The translations under genes and the position numbers were made by a program. The notes beneath the pieces were generated by a model. The model was not told the origin of the DNA. It saw only the letters and a list, made by a program, of their open reading frames with translations, and did not search any database. Of a stretch of 33,215 nucleotides of DNA, positions 1 through 7,178 are shown one piece after another. Position 1 is the first letter of the stretch. The number at the start of each line of letters is the position of its first letter. Source of the stretch: an uncultured Bacteroidales bacterium (GTDB lineage: Bacteria > Bacteroidota > Bacteroidia > Bacteroidales > WCHB1-69). Where the stretch lies: positions 7,363-40,577 of the forward strand of contig CAJODA010000019.1 of the NCBI GenBank assembly GCA_905233745.1. Direction: 5' to 3'.

Positions 1-113
1 TTAATCACCATACAGCCTCTAACTGACGAGTTCTCAGCCAAATCTGCTTTTTTTACAATATCATTGTACCATTGTGAGTAATTCTCTTCTCTTGTAGTGA
101 AACTTTTAGCCAT
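1..113 (-). CDS. proS: Prolyl-tRNA synthetase, N-terminal fragment (cut by window edge)
   Basis: Only about 37 N-terminal codons are present; the rest lies beyond the left edge. The start is the ATG at 113 (minus), and the product begins [18 protein letters not shown], followed by [19 protein letters not shown]. This matches the N-terminus of the archaeal/eukaryal-type class II prolyl-tRNA synthetase, which many Bacteroidota use and which has the characteristic YSxWYN and ADLAExSxVRGCMVIxP segments. The enzyme charges tRNA-Pro in the cytoplasm. The catalytic motifs cannot be seen here. It is transcribed divergently from the lipoprotein gene at 221, so the 114-220 gap should hold both promoters. 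A clear -7 box is visible only for the plus strand. Confidence 0.88.
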   Translation of the reverse strand, partial: MAKSFTTREENYSQWYNDIVKKADLAENSSVRGCMVI

Positions 114-119
114 TATTTT

Positions 120-153
120 TTTGTATTATTGATTTAACTTTTTCGTATCTTTG
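120..153 (+). promoter_or_regulatory. Bacteroidota-type promoter for the 221 operon
   Basis: The -7 box TATCTTTG is at 146-153, with TTTG at 120-123, giving a 22-bp spacer (slightly longer than the usual 19-21). The predicted transcription start is near 160, leaving a leader of about 60 nt. The leader ends in an AGGAGG Shine-Dalgarno (210-215) five bases before the ATG at 221, which is unusually strong for this phylum. Confidence 0.55.
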
Positions 154-220
154 CCGTCCTATCACGTGCTTTCAAAAATTGAATTGCAAAAATACGAAAA
201 TATAGCCATAGGAGGTCATT

Positions 221-1633
221 ATGAAAAAACAATTTTTTATTGCCATTATTGCTGCTGCCGCTTTGTTTACAGCGTGCAACACAGGCACTTTTGCCTATTA
301 TGACGATATTTACACCTCGTCAAACGACGAGCAATATGCCATTAAGCAGTCCCTCAGCCACCATAATGCGGCAAACGAGTCTGCACCCATCACCTATTAT
401 GAGGAGACGCCCGCGCCAGACTCCATCTCCTACCAATACAACGCTGACGGGAGTATCGGGACCACCTATTATTATAACCAAGACGACTATTACGACTACT
501 ATTACACATCCCGCCTGCGCCGCTTCCATACCGACATTTATAGCGGATGGGGTTATTACGACCCCTATTTCACCAACATGTATTGGTACGATTATTGTCC
601 AGCCAGTTGGGGCTTAAGCATTTATATGGGATACAACTGGTGGTGGCCCACCTATTATTACCGCCCATACTATTACAACTACGGTTGGTACAACTACGGT
701 TTCCGCTACGGCTGGGGATGGGATTATTATAATCCTTACTGGTACAACCACGGATGGGGATGGTACACTCACCACAACTGGGCCATCGACTATTACCATA
801 ACCACTATGATGCCAACCATTCGTTCTACTATGGGCACCGCAACAGCATAGGACCCTCTTTGGGCAATCCGAACACTGATGGCAGAGGTGACCGTCCCGG
901 TGACTATGAGCACCCGTCCGATTATGGCAACAACGAGAACAACAATCGCCTTTCCACTGTAAACTCCTCCCCTGCAACATTCAGCGAGCGTTACGACAAT
1001 CTGTCGGCCGTCTACACTCCTTCGGGTGGTGGCGGAGGTGGTTCAAGCACAAGCTCCGGTTCAACCACCGCCACTTCGGCCAGACCCGGCGCAAGTCCAA
1101 CCGGAACCAACACTTCCCGAGCCAGCACCAACAGGGTGAACACAAACACTTCCAGAGCCGCAAACACTGAAAGCACACCCAACTCGACCAACACTAGCCG
1201 AACCCCGACAAACAGCAGCCGTACAAACACTGCTGTCCCTACCAATCCTTCCCACAACGAAGCTCGTCCTTCCGGCACCACACGCACACCTGCGGGATCA
1301 ACGCCCACAACAAGACCGTCCGGCAACAGCCGCACAAACACCGGCTCCTCCTCAAACACCTGGACACGCCCAAGCTCTAACAGCAACCGCCAACCGGGCA
1401 ACTCCTCCTCCTACAACAAACCGGACAACTCGTCTTCCAGCAGGACACCCAATTCCTCTTATAATAATACAAGACCGAGTTCATACAGCAATTCATCATC
1501 CCACAGTAGCAGCAACAGCTCTTCCAGAAGCAACAGCTCTTCCTACAGCAGTTCTTCCAGAAGCAGCGGCAGCAGTTCTTCGCACTCATCATACAGCAGC
1601 GGATCATCACGAAGCAGTGGTGGCAGACATTAA
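221..1633 (+). CDS. Tyr/Trp/Ser-rich low-complexity lipoprotein
   Basis: A 470-residue exported protein with no recognisable enzymatic domain. Residues 1-18 form a lipoprotein signal peptide ending LFTA with Cys19 as the lipidation site. Residues 40-210 are extremely rich in Tyr, Trp, Asn and Gly (runs such as WWWPTYYYRPYYYNYGW). From about 255 to the end the sequence is a Ser/Thr/Asn/Pro-rich, probably disordered tail with a Gly run near 268-272 and repeated SSS blocks. Such compositionally biased lipoproteins are common in Bacteroidota, but I know of no assigned function. It starts an exported-protein cluster: the FadL-like barrel begins 24 nt downstream, suggesting co-transcription and an outer-membrane location. 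A role in the surface layer or matrix is speculation. An antisense 136-codon ORF here is a composition artefact. Confidence 0.85.
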   Translation: MKKQFFIAIIAAAALFTACNTGTFAYYDDIYTSSNDEQYAIKQSLSHHNAANESAPITYYEETPAPDSISYQYNADGSIGTTYYYNQDDYYDYYYTSRLRRFHTDIYSGWGYYDPYFTNMYWYDYCPASWGLSIYMGYNWWWPTYYYRPYYYNYGWYNYGFRYGWGWDYYNPYWYNHGWGWYTHHNWAIDYYHNHYDANHSFYYGHRNSIGPSLGNPNTDGRGDRPGDYEHPSDYGNNENNNRLSTVNSSPATFSERYDNLSAVYTPSGGGGGGSSTSSGSTTATSARPGASPTGTNTSRASTNRVNTNTSRAANTESTPNSTNTSRTPTNSSRTNTAVPTNPSHNEARPSGTTRTPAGSTPTTRPSGNSRTNTGSSSNTWTRPSSNSNRQPGNSSSYNKPDNSSSSRTPNSSYNNTRPSSYSNSSSHSSSNSSSRSNSSSYSSSSRSSGSSSSHSSYSSGSSRSSGGRH

Positions 1634-1657
1634 TATTTATTTGAACACATTGGAACA

Positions 1658-3142
1658 ATGAAAAAGTTATTAACCAGCATATTAACGATATGCCTCTTCA
1701 GTGTAGTCATGGCACAAGGGGACTATGAGGCTTTTCGTTTCTCACAAATCGAGTATCAGGGCTCGGCGCGTTATCTGGGCGCTGGCGGGGCCTTCAGTGC
1801 TACCGGCGGCGAGTTTTCCGCCATCAACACCAATCCGGCTTCTATCGGACTGTTCAAAAGACATGAGGTGTCCTTTACTCCTATGTCCCTGTCTTTCAGC
1901 AATAATACTTCTCGCTATTTTGGAAAATCCAGTTATACCCAGAATGCCAAATACACGTTACCGGAGTGTGGATTGGTCATAAGCTCCCCTATTGCCAACT
2001 CGAATTGGAACTATTGGCAATTTGGTTTCGGCTACAACCGCATCAAGGACTATAACAACACCATGCGTGCCAATGCAACTGCCACATCTTCCATTATCAA
2101 CACCATATTGCCACAAGCCAACGGAACAGCCTACCGTTCCCTTACCGGTGACGCCGCGCTAGCTTGGAGCACCTGGCTCATTGACACCGTTGCCGGCTCT
2201 GACAACCAATACTACAGCCCATTCTCCGACGCCAGCCTTAGCCATGAAGCTCTTGTCAAAATCACCGGAGGCATGGATGAGATGAGCTTCACTTTTGGCG
2301 GAAACTACTCCGACAAATTTTATGTCGGCGCAGCCATTGGCATTCCCATACTGAAATACAAGGAATCCATCACCTATTCGGAGACCGCAACCGACGACTC
2401 AACACTCGCCTATGGTGTCAAATCGTTCCTCACGAATAGCATTCAGGAAAACTCCGGTGCCGGTATCAACCTGAAACTGGGTGTCATATATCAGCCTGTT
2501 AACTTTTTGCGCTTAGGTGTTGCTTTCCAAACTCCTACCTATTTCTGGAAAATCAGAGATTCCTACAGTCGTAACATGATCTCTTATTACACCAATGGAA
2601 ACAACTCCTCCACCTGGAGCTATGACAACAGTTACCGCTTCTCCCTTACCACTCCGCTCAAATTCAACGTCAGTGCCGCATTCCTTATTCAGAAAAGAGC
2701 CTTTATTTCTGCTGAATACGATTTTATCAACTACTCCATGGCAAGACTTTACTCGGATGACTATGACTTTGACACTGAAAACCAGAATATCGAAGAAAAA
2801 TTCGGCACGTGTCACACTATCAAAGTGGGTGCGGAGGTCAACCTCTCTTCCAATTTCATGCTCCGCGCGGGATACAACTTCAAATCGTCCCCATATCAGA
2901 ACTTCAACTCCCATTATAATGCCACCGCCCATTACGGATCCGTCGGATTCGGTGTTCGTACCCGGTTCATCTTCTTCGACTTGGCTTATGTGATGAAATT
3001 CTCCAAAGACAGTTACTGGATCTATCCTGACGAAAACGCCGGCTTCGGTAACCTGACCAGCGATTCGGCTCTATATCCTGGCGCCATATCCACAAAAGGT
3101 CTATCACACAGAATTGTCGCCACCATTGGTTGCAAATTCTAA
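1658..3142 (+). CDS. Outer-membrane transport protein, OMPP1/FadL/TodX family
   Basis: A 494-residue protein with a Sec signal peptide (residues 1-19, ending VVMA|Q). The mature N-terminus has FRFSQIEYQGSARYLGAGGAFSATGGEFSAINTNPASIG, in which the ARxLGxGGAFxAxGGxxxAxxxNPAxxG pattern is the hallmark of the FadL N-terminal hatch region. The remainder alternates amphipathic, aromatic-rich strands typical of a 14-stranded beta-barrel and ends in aromatic/hydrophobic residues with a terminal Phe (ATIGCKF), the usual barrel-insertion signature. Family members import hydrophobic molecules such as long-chain fatty acids or aromatics across the outer membrane; the substrate here is unknown. It lies between the lipoprotein at 221 and the exported protein at 3149 (6-nt gap), so the three are probably one transcript. 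Confidence 0.85.
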   Translation: MKKLLTSILTICLFSVVMAQGDYEAFRFSQIEYQGSARYLGAGGAFSATGGEFSAINTNPASIGLFKRHEVSFTPMSLSFSNNTSRYFGKSSYTQNAKYTLPECGLVISSPIANSNWNYWQFGFGYNRIKDYNNTMRANATATSSIINTILPQANGTAYRSLTGDAALAWSTWLIDTVAGSDNQYYSPFSDASLSHEALVKITGGMDEMSFTFGGNYSDKFYVGAAIGIPILKYKESITYSETATDDSTLAYGVKSFLTNSIQENSGAGINLKLGVIYQPVNFLRLGVAFQTPTYFWKIRDSYSRNMISYYTNGNNSSTWSYDNSYRFSLTTPLKFNVSAAFLIQKRAFISAEYDFINYSMARLYSDDYDFDTENQNIEEKFGTCHTIKVGAEVNLSSNFMLRAGYNFKSSPYQNFNSHYNATAHYGSVGFGVRTRFIFFDLAYVMKFSKDSYWIYPDENAGFGNLTSDSALYPGAISTKGLSHRIVATIGCKF

Positions 3143-3148
3143 TTCACA

Positions 3149-3922
3149 ATGATACAGCGCACTGCATTTTTCATTCTGATAGCTTTGCATGTTGTCATCG
3201 GACAATCGCAGACTCTGTTCAACGCGACATACGATCATTTTACATCTGATATCCAAGCCAACCTTTACCCTTGGAGTGGATCCAGTTTAACAAAATGCTC
3301 GCCAGCCGGAGAGGTCCTGCGGGTGTTCGACAAACCGGCATTCGGCAACATTTCCTACGTTGATGCAGGTGTGGTCAAAACCCTCGTATTCTATAGGGAA
3401 TCAGGCAAAATCGTACTATTGGACAACACCCTTTCCCCTATCGGTAACGTTTTAGACCTTTTCAAACATGACTTCTCTTCAATAACACTGGCTGCCTTAT
3501 CTGGTAACAATAGGATAATCTTATTTGACGAAACCAACCAGGACCTTTACATCTCTGACCTGAACCTGACCTTTGTTTCGAAGACTCATTGCAATTTTCC
3601 TGAAGAGATAGCTCCATTCAGCCTGCAATGCGAACCAGACCATTGCATTATGCTGGTGGACCCTCAAAAGGGCTTTTTCTTCTTTGACCAGTTTGGCACT
3701 TTTGAGCGACAAATACCTATTTCCGGTATTCAATCCGCCCAATTGTCGGGGGACAACCTCATCTACCTGAAAGACAATACACTGTATCAATACAATCGCA
3801 AAAGATTGGAACTAACACAAGCTATTCCATCCTGGGTTCCTAACAGCAAAGAGATTCGCAAAGCGGGATCATGGTTGTTCATTTTGGACAAGGATGGTAT
3901 TTTGCACAGCATACAAGAATAA
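3149..3922 (+). CDS. Exported hypothetical protein, probably beta-propeller-like
   Basis: 257 residues with a signal peptide (about 1-18, cleavage near VIGQS|Q). I do not recognise a named family with confidence. The mature part is a succession of short beta-strand segments of the form hydrophobic-strand, turn, polar: VKTLVFYRESGKIVLLDN, NRIILFDETNQDLYISDL, DHCIMLVDPQKGFFFFDQFG, DNLIYLKDNTLYQYN, SWLFILDKDGILHSI. This repeat pattern suggests a small beta-propeller (WD/YVTN-like). It has three cysteines in the mature region. It sits 6 nt after the FadL-like gene and 22 nt before the amidotransferase-like gene, implying one operon of envelope proteins. A scaffold or accessory role for the barrel is inference only. 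Confidence 0.7.
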   Translation: MIQRTAFFILIALHVVIGQSQTLFNATYDHFTSDIQANLYPWSGSSLTKCSPAGEVLRVFDKPAFGNISYVDAGVVKTLVFYRESGKIVLLDNTLSPIGNVLDLFKHDFSSITLAALSGNNRIILFDETNQDLYISDLNLTFVSKTHCNFPEEIAPFSLQCEPDHCIMLVDPQKGFFFFDQFGTFERQIPISGIQSAQLSGDNLIYLKDNTLYQYNRKRLELTQAIPSWVPNSKEIRKAGSWLFILDKDGILHSIQE

Positions 3923-3944
3923 AATTCAAGAGAATACAAGCCCT

Positions 3945-5204
3945 ATGAAAAGACTCCTTGTCACAATTTCCATACTATTGAGCATACTACCTGCATTTTG
4001 CACCCATATCCTGATTCCGATGGATTTGGAGCAAAAAAATCATCTGAAAGCCTACGGAATAGCCTATTATGCAGTAGCTCATCAGATTGACATGAGCTGG
4101 CTCCTGAACTACCGCGGAGGCAGCTTCATGTGCGCGTACAATGATGCCGTGGAAAACGAATGCCGTGTCCGGGGTGTTTCATTTCAAGTCATAGCGGACA
4201 TTCAGGCACAACAGATATTGAGCGAAATCTCAGCGGTGGAAAACAACATGAACGAAATCCGTCTCACCAAAGAGCCCAAGATAGCCGTATATTCTCCCAA
4301 AAACAAGTTGCCATGGGACGATGCGGTAACCCTGGTGCTCACCTATGCTGAGATTCCCTATACGGTGATATACGATGAGGAGGTAATCAACGGTGAATTG
4401 CCAAAATACGATTGGCTGCACTTGCACCACGAGGATTTCACCGGACAATATGGCAAGTTCTGGGCCAGCTTTCGAAATGCCAAGTGGTATCAAGATGATG
4501 TGAGGGAGAACGAAGAACGTGCTGCAAGGCTCGGCTTTGGCAAAGTCTCACAAATGAAACTGGCTGTTGCCAAAGGTATTCGCGATTTTGTGGCTGGTGG
4601 CGGCTATCTGTTCGCCATGTGCTCTGGTCCCGACAGCTATGATATCGCACTGGCCGCCGAAGGTGTGGATATTTGTGAAACGATGTTTGACGGCGACCCC
4701 ATGGACCCGCAAGCACAAAGCAAGCTGAATTACGACAATTGCTTTGCTTTCACCAACTTCAAGATTGAAACCAACCCATACGTATATGAGGTCTCCGACA
4801 TTGATGTGAAACCAAGCATACACATGACCAACAAAAGCAACGATTTTTTCACCCTGTTTGAGTTTTCCGCCAAATGGGACCCCGTACCTACCATGCTGTG
4901 CCAAAACCATCTGACCGTTATTCCTGGTTTCATGGGGCAAACCACCGCCTTCCGGAAAGACGTGATTAAGCCAACCGTGACCATACTGGGGGAATCGGCA
5001 CAATTTGATGAAGCACGATATATTCACGGGGAGTATGGCAAGGGGACATGGACCTTCTATTCGGGTCACGACCCTGAGGACTACCAACATCTGGTAAATG
5101 ACGAGCCGACGAATCTGGACCTGTTCCCCAATTCAGCCGGTTACCGGTTGATTCTGAACAATGTATTATTCCCCGCCGCAAAGAAACAGCAGCAGAAAAC
5201 CTAA
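3945..5204 (+). CDS. Exported GATase1-like protein (family often labelled 'asparagine synthetase B')
   Basis: 419 residues from the ATG at 3945. An in-frame ATG at 3894 lies inside the preceding gene and would put 17 polar residues before the signal peptide, so I prefer 3945. Residues 1-19 form a Sec signal (MKRLLVTISILLSILPAFC), followed by THILIPMDLEQKNHLKAYGIAYYAV, a segment typical of a Bacteroidota family usually auto-annotated as asparagine synthetase B. There is no N-terminal Cys glutaminase domain or synthetase domain, so that name looks wrong. The middle (KEPKIAVYSP, DDAVTLVLTYAEIPYTVIYDEEVI, then IRDFVAGGGYLFAMCSGPDSYDIALAAEG) resembles a class I glutamine-amidotransferase/ThuA-like Rossmann fold with a Cys at the nucleophile elbow (MCSGP). 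The enzymatic activity is unknown. Its stop codon overlaps that of udk on the opposite strand. Confidence 0.75.
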   Translation: MKRLLVTISILLSILPAFCTHILIPMDLEQKNHLKAYGIAYYAVAHQIDMSWLLNYRGGSFMCAYNDAVENECRVRGVSFQVIADIQAQQILSEISAVENNMNEIRLTKEPKIAVYSPKNKLPWDDAVTLVLTYAEIPYTVIYDEEVINGELPKYDWLHLHHEDFTGQYGKFWASFRNAKWYQDDVRENEERAARLGFGKVSQMKLAVAKGIRDFVAGGGYLFAMCSGPDSYDIALAAEGVDICETMFDGDPMDPQAQSKLNYDNCFAFTNFKIETNPYVYEVSDIDVKPSIHMTNKSNDFFTLFEFSAKWDPVPTMLCQNHLTVIPGFMGQTTAFRKDVIKPTVTILGESAQFDEARYIHGEYGKGTWTFYSGHDPEDYQHLVNDEPTNLDLFPNSAGYRLILNNVLFPAAKKQQQKT

Positions 5205-5815
5205 ATAATCCCTAACGTCTGCTTGATTTTGGAAGTGATGATGTCAATACCCTTCTCATTTTCAGCACCGACGGGAATGATTATGTCCGCAAGGCGCTTT
5301 GAGGGCTCGATGAAGAGCTCATGCATGGGTTTCACAAAGTTTTGATAATGGACAATGGACTTGTCGAGCCCACGGCCACGCTCGTTCACATCGCGCTGGA
5401 TAATGCGAATAAGGCGCTCATCGGCATCTGTGTCCACAAACACCTTGAAATCCAGATTCTGACAAAGCCGGGGATCCGTGAAAATAAGGATTCCTTCCAC
5501 AATCAACACGTCACAAGGATTGACAGGAATGGTATCCTTTCCGCGAGCACATGTCACATACGAGTAGGTAGGCATCTCAATAGCATTACCTGAACGAAGC
5601 ATATCAATATGCTGGACCAAAAGAGGCCATTCGATGGCGGAGGGGTGATCGAAGTTGATTTTCTCTTTCTCCTCCTGCGGGAGGTGTCCATTGTCCTTAT
5701 AGTATGCATCCTGGGACAGAACGCTGACCTTTTCGCGAGGAATACTCTGGATGATTTTTTTGACTACAGATGTTTTACCTGAACCGGACCCACCGGCAAT
5801 TCCTATCACTAACAT
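5201..5815 (-). CDS. udk: Uridine kinase
   Basis: 204 residues, close to the family's usual length. The Walker A motif GGSGSGKTS is at residues 8-16. It is followed by SQDAYYKD, NFDHPSAIEWPLL and PTYSYVTCARG, and then VLIVEGILIF (Walker B-like) and RRI-type lid residues (DERLIRIIQRDVNERGR). These are the standard PRK/uridine kinase signatures. The enzyme phosphorylates uridine and cytidine to UMP/CMP in pyrimidine salvage. A TATCTTTG -7 box (5849-5842) sits 27 bp before the ATG. The hairpin at 5863-5891 insulates it from the upstream tRNA-Gln unit. The stop codon overlaps the convergent gene's stop by 4 nt. Confidence 0.93.
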   Translation of the reverse strand: MLVIGIAGGSGSGKTSVVKKIIQSIPREKVSVLSQDAYYKDNGHLPQEEKEKINFDHPSAIEWPLLVQHIDMLRSGNAIEMPTYSYVTCARGKDTIPVNPCDVLIVEGILIFTDPRLCQNLDFKVFVDTDADERLIRIIQRDVNERGRGLDKSIVHYQNFVKPMHELFIEPSKRLADIIIPVGAENEKGIDIITSKIKQTLGII

Positions 5816-5841
5816 CGTTTACGTATTTTAGTTGAACGATG

Positions 5842-5849
5842 CAAAGATA
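5842..5849 (-). promoter_or_regulatory. -7 box upstream of udk
   Basis: TATCTTTG on the minus strand matches TAnnTTTG exactly, 27 bp before the udk ATG. No convincing -33 TTTG lies 19-21 bp upstream, because that position falls in the tRNA terminator stem. Confidence 0.45.
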
Positions 5850-5862
5850 AGTTTTTTTCAAT

Positions 5863-5891
5863 AAAAAAACACGCTGCATTAGCGTGTTTTT
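5863..5891. terminator. Intrinsic terminator between tRNA-Gln and udk
   Basis: A 7-bp perfect stem (ACACGCT 5869-5875 with AGCGTGT 5881-5887) has the loop GCATT. It is flanked by an A-run (5863-5869) and a T-run (5887-5891), so it reads as hairpin plus U-tract on both strands. On the minus strand it would end the tRNA-Gln transcript about 15 nt after the mature tRNA. Confidence 0.75.
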
Positions 5892-5905
5892 AACTTTTCT
5901 TCCAG

Positions 5906-5976
5906 TTGCCCCGATAGGACTCGAACCCATACAAACAGAACCAGAATCTGCTGTGCTACCATTACACCACAGGGCA
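5906..5976 (-). tRNA. tRNA-Gln (anticodon CTG)
   Basis: The 71-nt minus-strand sequence folds as a cloverleaf. The acceptor is TGCCCTG with CGGGGCA (one T-G pair). The D arm is GTG/CAC with AATGGTAG in the loop. The anticodon stem is GCAGA/TCTGT with loop TTCTGGT, giving anticodon CTG. The variable loop is 4 nt, and the T arm is ATGGG-TTCGAGT-CCTAT. The discriminator base is A. CCA is not encoded (CTG follows). It decodes CAG. It is a single-tRNA unit with its own promoter (5992-6024) and terminator (5863-5891). Confidence 0.95.
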
Positions 5977-6031
5977 ATTCGTTTGAGCGCGCAAAAATAC
6001 ATTTTTTTTTGAAACACGCTCAAACGAATTG
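5975..6031. repeat. Perfect 15-bp inverted repeat spanning the tRNA-Gln promoter
   Basis: CAATTCGTTTGAGCG at 5975-5989 is exactly reverse-complemented by CGCTCAAACGAATTG at 6017-6031, with a 27-bp spacer. The spacer holds the -7 box. The right arm contains the -33 TTTG (minus strand), and the left arm covers the transcription start and touches the first bases of the tRNA. No U-tract follows it, so it is not a conventional terminator for the DUF6515 gene that ends at 6042. Confidence 0.85.
5992..6024 (-). promoter_or_regulatory. Promoter of tRNA-Gln
   Basis: TTTG (6024-6021) and TATTTTTG (5999-5992) on the minus strand are separated by 21 bp, a complete Bacteroidota -33/-7 promoter. The predicted start is around 5985, about 9 nt before the mature tRNA 5' end. 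Confidence 0.75.
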
Positions 6032-6041
6032 AATTTTTTTC

Positions 6042-7109
6042 TCAGGAAACGAAAACCACTTCGTACCAGAGGTAACCGCTCACCACAACTTCCTTATAAT
6101 AAACATTATCCACTTTGAAATACACATTCCCTTCCAACACAATTTCCTCGTAGTTGCTTGGCAGTTCAGCCACTCTTGCCCCAATAGGAGGATTCACAAC
6201 CACATAATCTTGGTTTCTGGGGCTATAAAAAGTGCCATCGTCATAGTAGTAGGTGGTGTTATTGTGGATTACAATTACGGGTCTCCAAGTGTTGAAGACA
6301 GTGTAGGCGATGACGGCTCCAATCGGCGGACGGCAGATTACATAATATCCGTTGAGATAGCGGCAGAAGACACTGTTGTAGAAGTAGTAGGGGACACCGT
6401 GATAGTAAACCGGGCGCACACGAGGTGGAACGTGCATGTGATGACCGAAGTTGTGATGATTCGGGTGCACATATGGCACAGGCTTAGGAGCGTTACCATG
6501 AGCACCTGCATGATGTTCTGGGGCTGGCTGCGGGCGGGCCTCTCCATGGCTGGTGTAGCCTCTCTTAGAGTAATCTTCCGTCGGAGTGGCCTTGGGCGCA
6601 GGACCTCTGTCGCCGCCTACTGTTCCAGTAGTCTGCCCTTTGGAGTTGTTTGCGGTGACAGGGCTGCCGGCACGATTGTCACGAGCGGACGCTCCCGCCT
6701 TTTTAGTGTTATCCGTTACCGCTGACGTTCCAGGGGAGGAAGTAGCTGCGGTTGAAGGCTTGGTCGCCGGTCTTGCAGCAGCTGACGTTGAGCGGGACGG
6801 CGTTGCTGTCTTATTCCTGGAAGAGGTGGACGAAGGTCTGTTTGCGGTTGAAGGCTTATTGGAACTGGAAGTGCGTGCAGCGGAATTGCGAGAATTGGCC
6901 GCTGACTGGGCCTTCTGGTAACTGTTATTGGCTTTATTAAGGTGAGCATCTCCCTTTCGCATCTGACGATTTTCCGGAGAGCTAATGGTGGTAGTTTGAG
7001 TTCTGCTACTGCTGGGTGCAGCTTGCCGTGCAGGCGCCTGGGCCAAAGCATCTGTGATGGTCAAACTTCCAACACAGAGCATTAACGACAGGATCAAATT
7101 CTTTTTCAT
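6042..7109 (-). CDS. Exported DUF6515-like protein with Ser/Thr/Ala-rich linker
   Basis: 355 residues. A signal peptide spans 1-23 (cleavage near ALAQ|AP). Residues 25-185 are a low-complexity Ser/Thr/Ala/Asn region, followed by a His-rich stretch (HPNHHNFGHHMH) near 215-225. The C-terminal 130 residues carry two copies of a PPIGA motif (RPPIGAVIAY and NPPIGARVAELP), each associated with a Tyr/Val-rich beta segment such as VYFKVDNVYYKEV. This PPIG..V..LP...VxxGxxxYYxxxxxYY pattern is what I know from the DUF6515 family of exported proteins, whose function is undescribed. The His cluster could bind metal (inference). It lies 69 nt after the C10 protease gene on the same strand. Its start codon falls inside an inverted repeat (7102-7161). 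Confidence 0.78.
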   Translation of the reverse strand: MKKNLILSLMLCVGSLTITDALAQAPARQAAPSSSRTQTTTISSPENRQMRKGDAHLNKANNSYQKAQSAANSRNSAARTSSSNKPSTANRPSSTSSRNKTATPSRSTSAAARPATKPSTAATSSPGTSAVTDNTKKAGASARDNRAGSPVTANNSKGQTTGTVGGDRGPAPKATPTEDYSKRGYTSHGEARPQPAPEHHAGAHGNAPKPVPYVHPNHHNFGHHMHVPPRVRPVYYHGVPYYFYNSVFCRYLNGYYVICRPPIGAVIAYTVFNTWRPVIVIHNNTTYYYDDGTFYSPRNQDYVVVNPPIGARVAELPSNYEEIVLEGNVYFKVDNVYYKEVVVSGYLWYEVVFVS

Positions 7110-7161
7110 CTCTTTGGGATTTTAATTGTGAAAAAATCACGTGTACAGACGAGATGAAAAA
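7102..7161 (-). promoter_or_regulatory. Inverted repeat that pairs the leader with the start codon of the 7109 gene
   Basis: TTTTTCATCTC (7102-7112) and GAGATGAAAAA (7151-7161) are perfect 11-bp complements 38 bp apart. In the minus-strand transcript the downstream arm contains the AUG at 7109 and the upstream arm lies in the leader. The loop holds a small extra hairpin (GTGA/TCAC, 7129-7141). No TAnnTTTG box is visible in this gap, so read-through from the protease gene is possible. Confidence 0.5.
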
Positions 7162-7178
7162 TCAAATGTTTAAGAAAA

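Noticed and set aside
5975..6031. Invertible (phase-variable) promoter flanked by inverted repeats
   Set aside because: The 27-bp segment between the arms is too short for known invertible promoters, no recombinase is nearby, and only the -7 box would flip. It is kept as an inverted repeat of unknown role.
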